A stretch of 64,000 bases of DNA, taken from assembly GCA_025462885.1 (NCBI GenBank), contig JAOAPN010000013.1, forward strand, positions 546,621-610,620, read 5' to 3'. The notes under the pieces are model-generated. The model did no database searches and was not told the DNA's origin. It worked only from the letters and a program-made list of their open reading frames with translations. Within the stretch, counting starts at the first letter, position 1. Each line of letters begins with the position of its first letter. This stretch comes from Acidobacteriaceae bacterium (lineage in GTDB: Bacteria > Acidobacteriota > Terriglobia > Terriglobales > Acidobacteriaceae). Of this stretch, positions 45,720 through 54,254 are shown piece after piece. The position numbers were made by a program, and so were the translations under genes.

Positions 45720-46400
45720 TGTGTGAAGCCTCCTGCATGTTGAATGCGAGGATTATGACATGGCTCTTGCCTCGATTGGGCGAATCCTACGCATGTGAAA
45801 CCTACACCGTAGCCATGTGGTTTTAATTAAGAGTCGCCAATCTCTTGAAAGATTGGCGACCTGTCTCGCTGATTGTAGTTGTAGTCTCGGAGGCCAACTG
45901 CGCGCAGTCACACAACCTGCATAGTCATAACCCATGCAGAAAATATGTTCCAAAGCGGCAATCGGAGATCGACCACGGCGTTACCGTTGGTCTGACGGCA
46001 CTCCGTGCTTGCTGCGGGCACTCTTTTCGCCGTTCAATCCTCCTTTCGATCAGGAAGCCTCTGCATCGCTGAGGGTTGCCGTCTCATCAGAAGATTGGTG
46101 ACGGTGGTTCAGAGTGTGACGAGCTGCTTTCTCTACGTCAACCTTTTAGGATCAACGAATGGTTGTCTTAGTGGAGATGGCGTTACTTCGGGGGATCGGG
46201 GGATTTTCTGCTGGTTCGATGAAGTCTTCATCGTGCAGATAAGTGCTTGGATGCAATGAAGACTTATCGCCGAGCGCGGGGCAGGTATTTCGTATCCATG
46301 AGCCCTGAACTCCCAGTGGTGCTTCTTATACGAAACGATGGTGTCGAATGAATTGCTTATACGAAGCACACGTATTCATCAAAACGTCCGCAGACAAGGA
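45720..46400. other. Intergenic region, 681 bp
   Basis: No supported gene; ORFs such as 46133-46369 lack a ribosome site and protein-like composition. Two GCTTCTTATACGAARC-like motifs lie at 46321-46367. Confidence 0.5.
46321..46367. promoter_or_regulatory. Pair of GCTTCTTATACGAAAC-like motifs
   Basis: GCTTCTTATACGAAAC (46321) and GCTTATACGAAGC (46355) share the core of the palindrome at 37806. They are located just past the stop of the Gp157-like gene, far from any start codon, so they may also be remnants of a mobile repeat. Confidence 0.35.
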
Positions 46401-47012
46401 TCACTCCACCCGAAGGTGATGGTCTCTCCGGATTTCAGCTCCGAGCACGTCTTCGTTCACTAACTTCGCAGCCTTTATAGCAGAACTACTCGGTAGCGAA
46501 TGGCGGACGCAACTGTTTAGTCTCTGCTTATCCTCTTCAGGGACGCGAGCCAGAATCTGTTGCCAGAAAGATCCCGGGATCTTGGCTTCGATCTCGCGGT
46601 ATTCCAGGGGTACAAGTGTCTCGTTGTGAATGATGACGGAGTCCTGGCTGTTTTTCTGGCGTCGCAAGGACGTCTCAAGGCCCTCTACCTTATTTATCCC
46701 TCGGCTTGCGAGGAAGTAGAGCACCATCTGCTTCGTGCGCACAGCTTTGTTTTCCGCTGTACGTGCACGTTCTGACAGGCGTACCGCCTGGCCACGACAG
46801 TGCTCTGCCCGAGCGTTCAGGGTAATCAGAAACTGGCCGATACGATCGACCTTGCGATCAAAGGCATGGCAGAACTGATGAAAGCGTTCCACGAGTTCAG
46901 GCGATACATTCGCTTCACCGCCTTCCTCTGCCTGTTCCTGAATCTTATCGAGTAAGAGATCCAATTCGCGGTCAAGCTCAAACAAGGAACCGTTGCTGGT
47001 TGATGTCGACAT
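46401..47012 (-). CDS. Siphovirus Gp157-like protein
   Basis: The start is ATG 47012 with AAAGGAG 5 nt upstream (203 residues), not 47201. The protein resembles the phage Gp157 family: N-terminal 'ELDRELDLLLDKI', helical middle, and 'LASRGINKVEGLETSLRRQKN' followed by 'REIEAKIPGSFWQQIL'. Members occur in phages and bacteria and have been linked to phage resistance or single-strand DNA metabolism. It is the last gene of the MoxR/VWA operon, 64 bp behind the VWA gene. The middle section is strongly alpha-helical and Arg/Lys-rich. Confidence 0.78.
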   Translation of the reverse strand: MSTSTSNGSLFELDRELDLLLDKIQEQAEEGGEANVSPELVERFHQFCHAFDRKVDRIGQFLITLNARAEHCRGQAVRLSERARTAENKAVRTKQMVLYFLASRGINKVEGLETSLRRQKNSQDSVIIHNETLVPLEYREIEAKIPGSFWQQILARVPEEDKQRLNSCVRHSLPSSSAIKAAKLVNEDVLGAEIRRDHHLRVE

Positions 47013-47076
47013 GACATCTCCTTTCGGGAAAAGGGAGATGGCCGCGCGGTCGCGGCCATCTTGTATGAGGTTGGGA

Positions 47077-48261
47077 TCAGGCAGCATGAAGGGGGACGAC
47101 TTCTCCGAAGGGAGCGGCTCTCTTCCCGGTCGAAGCCCAAATGACCGGAATCGCTGGAGGAGAGTCAGGCAGTGTCCCATACAGGTCCGTGAGAAGGACA
47201 ATTACCTGTGGCCGTATGCCTTGTTCTTCCACCCATCTGAAACATGGGCAGAAGTCGGTCCCTCCACCACCAACCGGGGAGAGACGAATCAGCTGACCGG
47301 CCTCGTAGCTCTCGACCTTCTGGATCGCCTCATCGAAGTAGACGACGTGGACCCTCTCCGGTCGCTGTCCTTCCAGAATCGAACGCACCTCAGCTTCGAA
47401 AAGGCCGAGCTGCCGCTGGTTGATCGAGCCGGAACAGTCAACAAAGATCACCACTTCGCCCACACCGTCACACTGGACACCGGGGAGATAGAGCCCTTGC
47501 CAGAGGTGGCGACGGTTGGGTCGTGTCCATGAGTAGTCCGATGGCGTGGTGGCCGACCAGGCCCGGCGCAGCAGCTCCCGCCAGTCGACGCGAGCCTCCT
47601 CAGCGCTTTCGAGGCTTCGCACGACGCCAGCCGGAAGTTTACCGGCGAGCTTCGAGATAGTCTGGGCCTGGCTGACTGCAACCTCCCAGTCTGCCGTTTG
47701 CTGCTCGATACTTTTTCCGCCGTTTGCTTCGGGAGGCGGAGCATCGAGAACCTGCCCGAATCCTCCCGGCGTTCGAGGAGCGTGCGGTTCGTCCTTCCCG
47801 GTACCGGATGCGAACTGCGGACTCCGGGCCTGTCCGCTATTGCCAGGTTCCGAGGCTTCAAGGACGTTGTAGATCTGCTCGGCACTCATGCCCCGGTATT
47901 GTCTGTCGACAAGAGCATCGCTCGGCAGCGAGAGACCCGCGTCGAGCACGAGAAGATTGATGGCGTAGTCACATGCCCGGTTCCAGCGCTCCGGGCAGCG
48001 GCTGCCACGCCGGATGTGGTGCTGCAGAGCGGGATGAAGAACCTCATGTGCCAGGACACCCACCAAGTGGGCCGCGGTCAGCCCCATAACGAACGGAGGG
48101 TTGTAGAACAGTGAAATCCCGTCTGTGGCCATCGTGTCGATGGAGGGCGCTTCGCGCCATTTCAGCCGGAAGAGCAGGCTTCCAAAGAAAGGGTGGTCTA
48201 AAAGCAACGAGGTCCGCCCCCTCTGGATGCGAACCTCGATCGGTGTCAGAGCGGCAGTCAT
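47077..48261 (-). CDS. VWA-like protein with putative metallopeptidase domain (DUF2201-like)
   Basis: 394 residues. The N-terminal domain carries an HExxH metal motif (LAHEVLHPALQHH) plus 'WNRACDYAINLLV'; a Pro/Gly-rich linker follows, then a C-terminal VWA-like domain with MIDAS-type DxSGS ('IFVDCSGSINQ'), 'VVYFDEAIQ' and 'GGGGTDFCPCF'. This arrangement is typical of proteins paired with MoxR-type AAA ATPases. ATGA overlap with the upstream gene shows translational coupling. The pair probably remodels or activates a target protein; the HExxH could cut a substrate (inference). Confidence 0.88.
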   Translation of the reverse strand: MTAALTPIEVRIQRGRTSLLLDHPFFGSLLFRLKWREAPSIDTMATDGISLFYNPPFVMGLTAAHLVGVLAHEVLHPALQHHIRRGSRCPERWNRACDYAINLLVLDAGLSLPSDALVDRQYRGMSAEQIYNVLEASEPGNSGQARSPQFASGTGKDEPHAPRTPGGFGQVLDAPPPEANGGKSIEQQTADWEVAVSQAQTISKLAGKLPAGVVRSLESAEEARVDWRELLRRAWSATTPSDYSWTRPNRRHLWQGLYLPGVQCDGVGEVVIFVDCSGSINQRQLGLFEAEVRSILEGQRPERVHVVYFDEAIQKVESYEAGQLIRLSPVGGGGTDFCPCFRWVEEQGIRPQVIVLLTDLYGTLPDSPPAIPVIWASTGKRAAPFGEVVPLHAA

Positions 48262-49199
48262 GCGGCAGGCGCCCCCATGTACGCCGACATGTGTGCGAAG
48301 ATCTCCTCGACCTCCGGCTCGCCGTTAGGGAACAGCACGATGTTGCTCCGACGCCCACCAAGCACGCTGTCGATCTCGGCCACGATCTCCGCCGCCTGCG
48401 AAGCGGTATCGCTGCGAAGCAGATCGTCCTTCTTCAGCTCCTTCGCGGAGTGTACACAGAGCCGATCACGAATTTGCGAAGCGAAGCGGTCCAGATCGGG
48501 GTCCTGATTTACGTTCAACGCTGGCAGGACGGACACAAGTTCCTCAATGTTGGTGACCAGGGTCGTATGAAAACGAGACTCCGGTTCGTTGAGCCGCTCG
48601 ACCATGTGGCCCACGACCTGCCGGAGGCGCTTCCAGAGTTCTTCCGTACCCATCGCCAGCTTCTCCTTTGCACTCGCGTCGATCTCACGAGCCATTCGCG
48701 CCTGCTCCTCCGTCGACATCTCCACGCGGAAGTCCTCCCCTGCGGGAAACGGCAGGATGTCCAGCTTCACGCTGAACTTATCGCGCAGCTTCTCGGCTGA
48801 GGGGTAGTCCTCTTCCCGAAACAGGCCACCAAGCTCGGACCGTGCCTCGCGAATGTACTCCGGGTAAACCGTGAGGAAAGACTCAATGCCATCGTTGAAC
48901 TCTCGCTCAAATTCGCGCATCTTTGCTTTGAGCTCGAAGAGAAAGTGGCTCGGCAGAAGCCGGAGTCCTTCGTCCGACCACGGCAGAGTGACCTTGTAGA
49001 AGTGCTGACGGATTTGTCCGGAGAGGGAACGCAGATCCTCCAGCTTGCTGGCTCCCATCAGGAGCTGCTTGTTGTAGCGACCGGCCCGCTCGCGGGCGCC
49101 GTTCTGGTCGGCGACCTCGCGGCTGACCTTGCGATCGTGTTTGGTGGCCGTCCACACACTGATGTGAACGGCTGCAAGCATGGCTTTATGAGTAATCAT
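48258..49199 (-). CDS. Unknown helical protein between MoxR and VWA genes
   Basis: 313 residues, mostly charged helices ('FLFELKAKMREFEREFNDGIESFL', 'EELWKRLRQVVGHMVERLN'). I recognise no catalytic motif; position and composition resemble the DUF3150-type proteins that accompany MoxR genes on phages and plasmids, but I am not certain. Its ATG overlaps the MoxR stop (TGATG), and its stop overlaps the VWA start (ATGA), so all three proteins are made together, probably as an adaptor or substrate. Confidence 0.75.
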   Translation of the reverse strand: MITHKAMLAAVHISVWTATKHDRKVSREVADQNGARERAGRYNKQLLMGASKLEDLRSLSGQIRQHFYKVTLPWSDEGLRLLPSHFLFELKAKMREFEREFNDGIESFLTVYPEYIREARSELGGLFREEDYPSAEKLRDKFSVKLDILPFPAGEDFRVEMSTEEQARMAREIDASAKEKLAMGTEELWKRLRQVVGHMVERLNEPESRFHTTLVTNIEELVSVLPALNVNQDPDLDRFASQIRDRLCVHSAKELKKDDLLRSDTASQAAEIVAEIDSVLGGRRSNIVLFPNGEPEVEEIFAHMSAYMGAPAA

Positions 49200-50188
49200 C
49201 AGATGACCTCCGCGTGTTGGAGCCCGAACTCGGTGAACTCAGGCGTAGAAGTGATGCTGCGGTCTCGCGCCGCCGCGTCGCGCATGGCCAGGACTCGCAT
49301 CTCCGTCTCCATACGATCGAGATATCGCTTTCCTTTGCTGATCGACTGGTCGGTGATGGCGCGCCCGAGAGCTGTCGCGATGGCGATCTGCGACGAGGGG
49401 TCGGCGGGCACGGGCGTAGTATCCGGATTGAGAAGGATCTCGTCGATCGACGGGAGTTGCCGGAAGAGTTGCAGGAAGCCGACCAGTTCTGCTGCTGCTC
49501 CTCGACCGACGGCGCCATCGAGCATGATCATCTCGAGGGCTGGATTCGATGCCTGCTGGCTCAAGCCGCCCAGAACCCTTGACGCCATCTCCCACGCACG
49601 CGGGGTTGGCCAGGAGTTCTGGTCGGAGGTAGTGTCGGCATCGTGAAGGAGTTCGGGCCGAAACCGCAGGAAGGCGATGATCTCGTTACGGATGCCGCTC
49701 CGGATGGCCCAACGGCACCAGTCCGTCAGGTCGGGTTCCAGTTCAAGATGAACAAAACGGTTCCGCAGCGGCCGTGGCATGGAGAAATGCACGCCGCGCT
49801 CGGAGGCGGGATTACCGGCGGCGATAACAACCCACCCCTCCGGCAACAGATACTCTCCAAGCTTGCGGTCGAGAACGAGTTGATAGCAACCGGCCTGCGT
49901 CAGTTGCGGCGCGGAAGTGAGTTCATCGAGAAGAAGTATCCCTTTTCCGGTGGTAGGCAGAAACTTCGGTGGAACCCATTCGGTCCAGTCCGCCGTGATG
50001 CGAGGCAGGCCTCGCAGGTCGACCGGGTCGAGTTGGACGGCACGGATATCGCGAAACTCCCAGCCGAGATCTCGTGCGACCTGAGCCACGATCTGGGATT
50101 TGCCGACCCCGCATGCGCCCCAGATATGGACGGGCACACGTTGGTCGATCAGCACGTGGAGTGCTTCTAAAAGCATGGATGGCTTCAT
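49199..50188 (-). CDS. MoxR-type AAA+ ATPase
   Basis: 329 residues with Walker A 'IWGACGVGKSQIV', Walker B 'GILLLDELTSAPQ', sensor segment 'VVIAAGNPASERG' and the arginine-containing 'MPRPLRNRFVHLEL'. MoxR ATPases work with VWA proteins as chaperone-like activators. First gene of a four-gene operon (MoxR, unknown, VWA, Gp157-like); GAGG precedes the ATG. It is divergent from the AbiE toxin-antitoxin genes, with a 92-bp shared control region. Confidence 0.92.
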   Translation of the reverse strand: MKPSMLLEALHVLIDQRVPVHIWGACGVGKSQIVAQVARDLGWEFRDIRAVQLDPVDLRGLPRITADWTEWVPPKFLPTTGKGILLLDELTSAPQLTQAGCYQLVLDRKLGEYLLPEGWVVIAAGNPASERGVHFSMPRPLRNRFVHLELEPDLTDWCRWAIRSGIRNEIIAFLRFRPELLHDADTTSDQNSWPTPRAWEMASRVLGGLSQQASNPALEMIMLDGAVGRGAAAELVGFLQLFRQLPSIDEILLNPDTTPVPADPSSQIAIATALGRAITDQSISKGKRYLDRMETEMRVLAMRDAAARDRSITSTPEFTEFGLQHAEVI

Positions 50189-50229
50189 GCGTATCCTCTG
50201 TTGCTAGTGGGGAATTAGGTACTATATCT

Positions 50230-50257
50230 GTCAAGTTTTATTGCAAATAAACTTGAC
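50230..50257. promoter_or_regulatory. Inverted repeat between MoxR and AbiEi genes
   Basis: GTCAAGTTTTATT and AATAAACTTGAC flank GCA, with one bulged base. AbiEi antitoxins are known to bind inverted repeats in their own promoter, and this site is about 24 bp upstream of the AbiEi start. Confidence 0.65.
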
Positions 50258-50280
50258 GGAATGATGGGAAATGCTTCAAG

Positions 50281-51024
50281 ATGAAGAGGATGGGAAAGAC
50301 CTCTTCCAGTCCGAAAACCTCTTCTTTGGTCCGTTCGCGGATCGAAAAGGGCGGGGAGCGTCTGTGGCGCATGGAAGATTTTCGGGATCAGCCATTTCCG
50401 GCTGTTGCACAGGCGTTCTCGCGGCTCAAGCGGAAAGGAACGCTCGAACGGCTCAGCAAGGGCGTCTACTACCGCCCGCGGCAGACGGCTTTCGGCCCCA
50501 GCCGACCCAGTCCCACCGCAATCCGCCAGCTCGCACAGCGATCCAAGAGTATCTTCCCGTCTGGATCGTCGGCCGCGAACCTGCTCGGGTTCAGCACTCA
50601 GACCCCCAAGCGGGGCGAGGTCGCGACCAGTTCGCTGAGTCTCCCCAGGAAGCTGATCGGTGCAGAGACTCGCGTCCACGCTCGCCGGCCAGAAGCTTGG
50701 AAATCTCTCTCTGAGACTGAAGGCGCGATTCTGGACCTTCTCCGAAATGGCGGGAAGGCGAGCGAGCTCTCGCCGGACGAGACGACAGCCCGCATGCTGC
50801 GTCTCTTATCCGAGCAGAAGCGTCTCGAGAAACTCATAGCGATCGCCGGCACGGAACCACCACGGGTTCGGGCCCTTCTTGGTGCCTTCGCGGAAGCTCT
50901 TCATGCTCCCTCTTCTAAACTGGAGAAGCTCCGCTCTACTCTGAATCCCTTGTCCCGATTCAGCTTCGGGCAGTTTGCGGCGCTTCCAACAGCTCGCAAA
51001 TGGTTGGCAAAGGAATCGCAATAA
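50281..51024 (+). CDS. abiEi: AbiEi-family type IV antitoxin
   Basis: 247 residues. The N-terminal winged-helix region ('FPAVAQAFSRLKRKGTLERLSKGVYYRPRQT') has the wording typical of AbiEi/DUF6088 antitoxins, which repress the operon; the C-terminal part counteracts the toxin without direct contact. The toxin gene starts 2 nt after its stop. Divergent from MoxR and preceded by an inverted repeat. Confidence 0.87.
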   Translation: MKRMGKTSSSPKTSSLVRSRIEKGGERLWRMEDFRDQPFPAVAQAFSRLKRKGTLERLSKGVYYRPRQTAFGPSRPSPTAIRQLAQRSKSIFPSGSSAANLLGFSTQTPKRGEVATSSLSLPRKLIGAETRVHARRPEAWKSLSETEGAILDLLRNGGKASELSPDETTARMLRLLSEQKRLEKLIAIAGTEPPRVRALLGAFAEALHAPSSKLEKLRSTLNPLSRFSFGQFAALPTARKWLAKESQ

Positions 51025-51025
51025 C

Positions 51026-51988
51026 ATGAAGCTGTTTGAACATCCAGACTTTGGCCAAGCCATCCTCCAGGCGGCGGAGCACTTCCGTGCGCGCGGTCTG
51101 CGACCAGGTGTGATCGAGAAGGACTACTACGTCACCGAAGCTCTGCGCATCCTCGCAGCGGTGGCGGAAGACAAGATCATCTTCAAAGGCGGAACAAGTC
51201 TCTCGAAAGGCTGGAACCTGATTGAACGGTTTTCAGAAGACATCGATATCTTTCTCGATCCTCTTGCCTTTACTCCCCCGCTGGGTAAGCGCGGCATCGA
51301 CCGGGAACTGAAGAGTCTGCGAGATGCTGTCGCAGCCCATCCAGCCCTTCAGTACCTCCCTGAGGAGAGTCAGACGATCGGAGGGTTCGGGCGCAACGAT
51401 CGCTTCAGCTATACACAGCTCTACGGCGGTCCGGGCGAAGTCGCCAATCGCGTTTTGTTAGAAGCCGGTGCCGCGAGCGGACGCCAGCCTACGGAGACTG
51501 TCCAGCTTCGGTCCTATCTCAGCCTGTTTCTGGAAGAGTCTGGTGTGAGTCTTGGTGCGGAAGACGAAGGAGTATTCCCGATGCGCCTCCTTCACTTCCG
51601 ACGCACCTTTGTGGAGAAGATGTTTGCGATTCATGGCAAGATCGAATTGCTCAAGCGGGATCGCAGAGAGATCGGAAGCTATGCCCGGCACTACTATGAC
51701 CTTTATCAACTCTTGGGGCAGCCAGCGGTGCTGGTTATGCTCCAGTCCGATGAGTACGGCGGGATTAAGGCAGACTACGATGCGATCAGCCGCGCACATT
51801 TTCCCAACAGTTACTTCTTTCCGGACGAGATGAGCTTTGCCCGCAGCGATGCTCTCTTTCCATCAGGAGAGCTGGCGGTCTCAGTGGCCGCGACATACAC
51901 CCAGCAATGCGAACTTCTGTGCTTCGGTCCTTATCCGAGTTGGGATGAAGTCGCCGCGAAGTTCGAAGAATTCCGCAAACTGCTCTAA
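51026..51988 (+). CDS. abiEii: AbiEii-family nucleotidyltransferase toxin
   Basis: Start ATG 51026, two nt behind the antitoxin stop (320 residues; the ORF track starts earlier at 50975). The nucleotidyltransferase motifs are 'FKGGTSLSKGWNLIERFSEDIDIF' in order: GGTSLSK for nucleotide binding and SEDIDI for the metal-binding Asp residues. C-terminal 'ARHYYDLYQLL' is also typical. AbiEii-type toxins modify tRNA or similar targets with nucleotides and can cause abortive infection of phage-infected cells. All the motifs look intact, so the system is probably functional. Confidence 0.92.
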   Translation: MKLFEHPDFGQAILQAAEHFRARGLRPGVIEKDYYVTEALRILAAVAEDKIIFKGGTSLSKGWNLIERFSEDIDIFLDPLAFTPPLGKRGIDRELKSLRDAVAAHPALQYLPEESQTIGGFGRNDRFSYTQLYGGPGEVANRVLLEAGAASGRQPTETVQLRSYLSLFLEESGVSLGAEDEGVFPMRLLHFRRTFVEKMFAIHGKIELLKRDRREIGSYARHYYDLYQLLGQPAVLVMLQSDEYGGIKADYDAISRAHFPNSYFFPDEMSFARSDALFPSGELAVSVAATYTQQCELLCFGPYPSWDEVAAKFEEFRKLL

Positions 51989-52110
51989 TCGACGATCGTT
52001 CGAAGTTATCCAACGGCCGACATCCTCCACGACGCCAGAACGTCCGGGATGCAGCACAGCATCCGCGGCTATGACATTCATGACGACTATCTAGGAATAA
52101 CTACACACCA

Positions 52111-52215
52111 ATGCTGAACCGGATCATTGACGCAATCGACGAAGAGTTGGACCGTCTTCTTCAGGCGAGAGAGATCATCGCCGCCTATGCAACGGACATG
52201 TCGCTTAGCCCTTGA
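52111..52215 (+). CDS. 34-residue ORF resembling the N-terminus of a histone-like protein
   Basis: Below the ORF-track cutoff. MLNRIIDAIDEELDRLLQAR is followed by 14 more residues and a TGA. It looks like the coiled-coil N-terminus of the small Acidobacterial proteins that end in 'SPEARKRIADAQKKRW', such as the gene at 52609, here cut short. AGGA is 14 nt upstream, too far. It may be a remnant rather than a working gene; it overlaps the opposite-strand gene's end. Confidence 0.35.
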   Translation: MLNRIIDAIDEELDRLLQAREIIAAYATDMSLSP

Positions 52216-52555
52216 AAAGCGCTTTGCCATACTTCCACCCAAGTGGCGGATCGCAATGCCGATGGTGTGCTTGAATGAATTCCTTCGCGGTAGTGAAGCT
52301 GATATCAAGAAGCTCCAAACCGTAATGCAGAGTCCAGCGCAGCGTATCTACCCCGGCAAGAATATCGTGAACAACAAGGCCTGTTGCATGTAGCATCCAG
52401 GCGACACGCTCTCGACGACTGAAGTTCTGTATGGATTCAATCCACCTGGCAAGATTCCACTCGCAACAGGCATCAAGGTTCAGCTCTCGTGTTTCCAGAA
52501 GAACATCAGTTACTTCAATGTAAGCAAGCTCACCGCAGCAGGGGCAAATGTCCAT
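52205..52555 (-). CDS. Small protein with zinc-ribbon-like start and XF1762-like end, possibly truncated
   Basis: 116 residues. The N-terminus has CPCCGE and a later CC pair, which could bind zinc. The end, 'FTTAKEFIQAHHRHCDPPLGWKYG', looks like the opening of XF1762-type phage/plasmid proteins (HHRH motif), which normally continue for over 100 residues; here a stop follows after ALFKG. So the gene may be a fusion or a truncated relic. Composition looks protein-like throughout. Confidence 0.5.
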   Translation of the reverse strand: MDICPCCGELAYIEVTDVLLETRELNLDACCEWNLARWIESIQNFSRRERVAWMLHATGLVVHDILAGVDTLRWTLHYGLELLDISFTTAKEFIQAHHRHCDPPLGWKYGKALFKG

Positions 52556-52608
52556 AAAGGTCTCCCGAAGAGTGATAGCCTTTCTCTAGTTCCATTCTTG
52601 GAGGAAAC

Positions 52609-52986
52609 ATGAGTATTTCCGCAGCAGTGGCGGAGTTGAACAAAGAGATCGCGGCACTCGGTAAGACCATCACTGAGACGCAGAAGACGCAGACACGCCT
52701 GGTCGCGCACCGCGATGCTCTCCTCAAAGAGGATCAGACGAACAGCGGTGGGATAGTCCCGAAGACAGGCAAGCCTGGTAGGAAGCCTGGTCGCCCCGCG
52801 AAGAAGGCCGTCTCAGTCGAGAAGACAGCAAGCTTGAAGAAAGCCGCTGCTGTGAAGAAGGCCGCTCCCGCAAAGAAGACTGTTGTCCCGAAGAAGCGGA
52901 CGATGTCTCCTGAAGCACGGAAGAGAATTGCGGATGCGCAAAAGAAACGATGGGCTGCTCAGAAGGCATCCGCCAAGTCTGAGTAA
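52609..52986 (+). CDS. Histone H1-like / AT-hook small basic protein
   Basis: GGAGG upstream of ATG. The 125 residues have a coiled-coil N-terminus ('VAELNKEIAALGKTITETQKTQTRL'), an AT-hook-like GRKPGRPAKK, Lys/Ala/Pro repeats (KKAAAVKKAAPAKK) and the C-terminal motif 'MSPEARKRIADAQKKRWAAQK'. It probably binds DNA without sequence specificity and affects nucleoid structure. A strong terminator follows (53005-53034). Confidence 0.8.
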   Translation: MSISAAVAELNKEIAALGKTITETQKTQTRLVAHRDALLKEDQTNSGGIVPKTGKPGRKPGRPAKKAVSVEKTASLKKAAAVKKAAPAKKTVVPKKRTMSPEARKRIADAQKKRWAAQKASAKSE

Positions 52987-53004
52987 AGTGGGCTGAAGTG
53001 AGAC

Positions 53005-53034
53005 CAGAGGTGAGGCGATAGAGCCTCACCTCTG
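53005..53034 (+). terminator. Intrinsic terminator after the histone-like gene
   Basis: CAGAGGTGAGGC and GCCTCACCTCTG form a perfect 12-bp stem with a 6-nt loop, followed by CTTCGTT. The T-run is short, but position right after the stop supports the call. Confidence 0.75.
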
Positions 53035-53796
53035 CTTCGTTAAGGAGACAACCCGAGCGTCGGTTCTGCGAATGGCATCGAGACGGTCCTACGGTGCACA
53101 TGCTTTTCTGTGTGGCAGCGCTGTCGTGGCAGCATGAAGAGAAACATCGCTGCAATTCCTGGCCCGCGATTCCCGGTTAGCTTCAGCACTGGGTGCCGTT
53201 CCGGTCATCCTCGGCGACGCTAGTAGCGATAGTCTCTCTGTGAACGTCCGGCACTACAAACGATCTGGTCTGCGTGCTGTTCTCTTCCTATGAGCAGAAG
53301 AGCCGATTTCAACGGCTGAGAAAAGACATACAGACTTCGGTTTCTCTCTGCGACCCTCATCCCGCAAGAAAACTCTCACGGCGTTCCGCGATCGCATCTT
53401 CTCGTCAGGCCTTCTAAATACTTCGCCCCTTATCGAATCTTTTTGCCCGCCACGGAATCTTAAAACCGAGCAAGTTATGTTGATTCGTATGAAACGGTGC
53501 ACGGAGGCTAAGAACCCTCGTGATGCAACCATCATCGAGCAATGACGGTATAAGGGATTCGGACTTCGGCTTGTCATAACCAACATCCGCTCCTCTTTGT
53601 TCCATCATGTCTGTTGTCAGATCAGAAACGTTGCGAAAGGCACTCAGCAGCCTACTGAGGTATTCCGCGGCGGTTGCCCACAAGCATCATCTTCCCACTA
53701 TCTGTGGCAATGTTTCTGCTGAGGGAGGAGCGAAACTCCTCCCTCTCTTCAGCCGCTACGGGGCGTCCGACCACTCTGCTCAGCCATTGCTTGTCA

Positions 53797-53818
53797 ATGA
53801 GTGCATTGGCGATTTCCC
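53797..53818. repeat. Dispersed repeat, copy 1
   Basis: ATGAGTGCATTGGCGATTTC resembles sequences at 56686 and 60543 (consensus ATGAGYGNMTYGGCGATTTYGC). TCAATGAGTGCA across its start also occurs inverted at 60067-60078. Confidence 0.4.
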
Positions 53819-53891
53819 GCCAACCTGGAATAGTTTCTGACGGAATGAGCGCTTCACGGGATGGATCTCTATACCCTTCTCATGTCGGAAA

Positions 53892-53916
53892 TATCGTTTT
53901 ATCGTGATATAACGAT
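53892..53916. promoter_or_regulatory. Probable ArsR-type operator/promoter
   Basis: TATCGTGATA (TATC/GATA arms) nested between ATCGTT and AACGAT, ending 13 bp before the ATG of the ArsR-like gene. Typical AT-rich dyad for autoregulation. Confidence 0.6.
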
Positions 53917-53928
53917 CTAAGAGGCGTT

Positions 53929-54228
53929 ATGGATCATGGATTAGCACTCAAGGCGCTTGCCAATCCGGTGCGACGAGAAATCTTGGCTCTACTCAAAGAT
54001 CCCCGCAGGAACTTTGCTGCCAACGAGCATTTCCCCGACGAACCGGGCGTCTGCGGCGACAATATCGTGCTCCGCATGCGCCTGGCGCAATCGACCATCT
54101 CAAATCATCTTGCGATTCTCCAGAGGGCTGGCTTCATTACCTCTGAAAAGCGAAGCCAATGGACCTACTTCAAACGAAACGAGAAGGCCGTTCAGGAATT
54201 CTTGCGCTCGTTACGACAGGAACTGTAA
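53929..54228 (+). CDS. ArsR-type transcriptional regulator
   Basis: 99 residues with the ArsR winged helix: 'LKALANPVRREILALLKDP', recognition helix 'RLAQSTISNHLAILQRAGFI', and wing 'KRSQWTYFKRNEKAV'. It has an insertion (NEHFPDEPGVCGDN) with one Cys but no classic metal-site CxC motif, so the signal is unknown. The reductase gene begins 26 nt later, so it probably represses that gene and itself through the dyad upstream. Confidence 0.9.
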   Translation: MDHGLALKALANPVRREILALLKDPRRNFAANEHFPDEPGVCGDNIVLRMRLAQSTISNHLAILQRAGFITSEKRSQWTYFKRNEKAVQEFLRSLRQEL

Positions 54229-54254
54229 TCGATCGTGAACACAGGAGTGTGGCA

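Larger units (their letters stand above)
53035..53928. other. Gene-poor region, about 890 bp
   Basis: No ORF here has a ribosome site together with protein-like sequence; the 110-residue ORF at 53254-53586 is Arg/Ser-rich and looks like noise. One copy of a dispersed repeat lies at 53797-53818 and the ArsR operator at the right end. The region may contain decayed genes that I cannot identify. Confidence 0.5.

Noticed and set aside
49643-50170. 175-residue + strand ORF opposite MoxR
   Set aside because: Antisense to the Walker motifs; no independent support.
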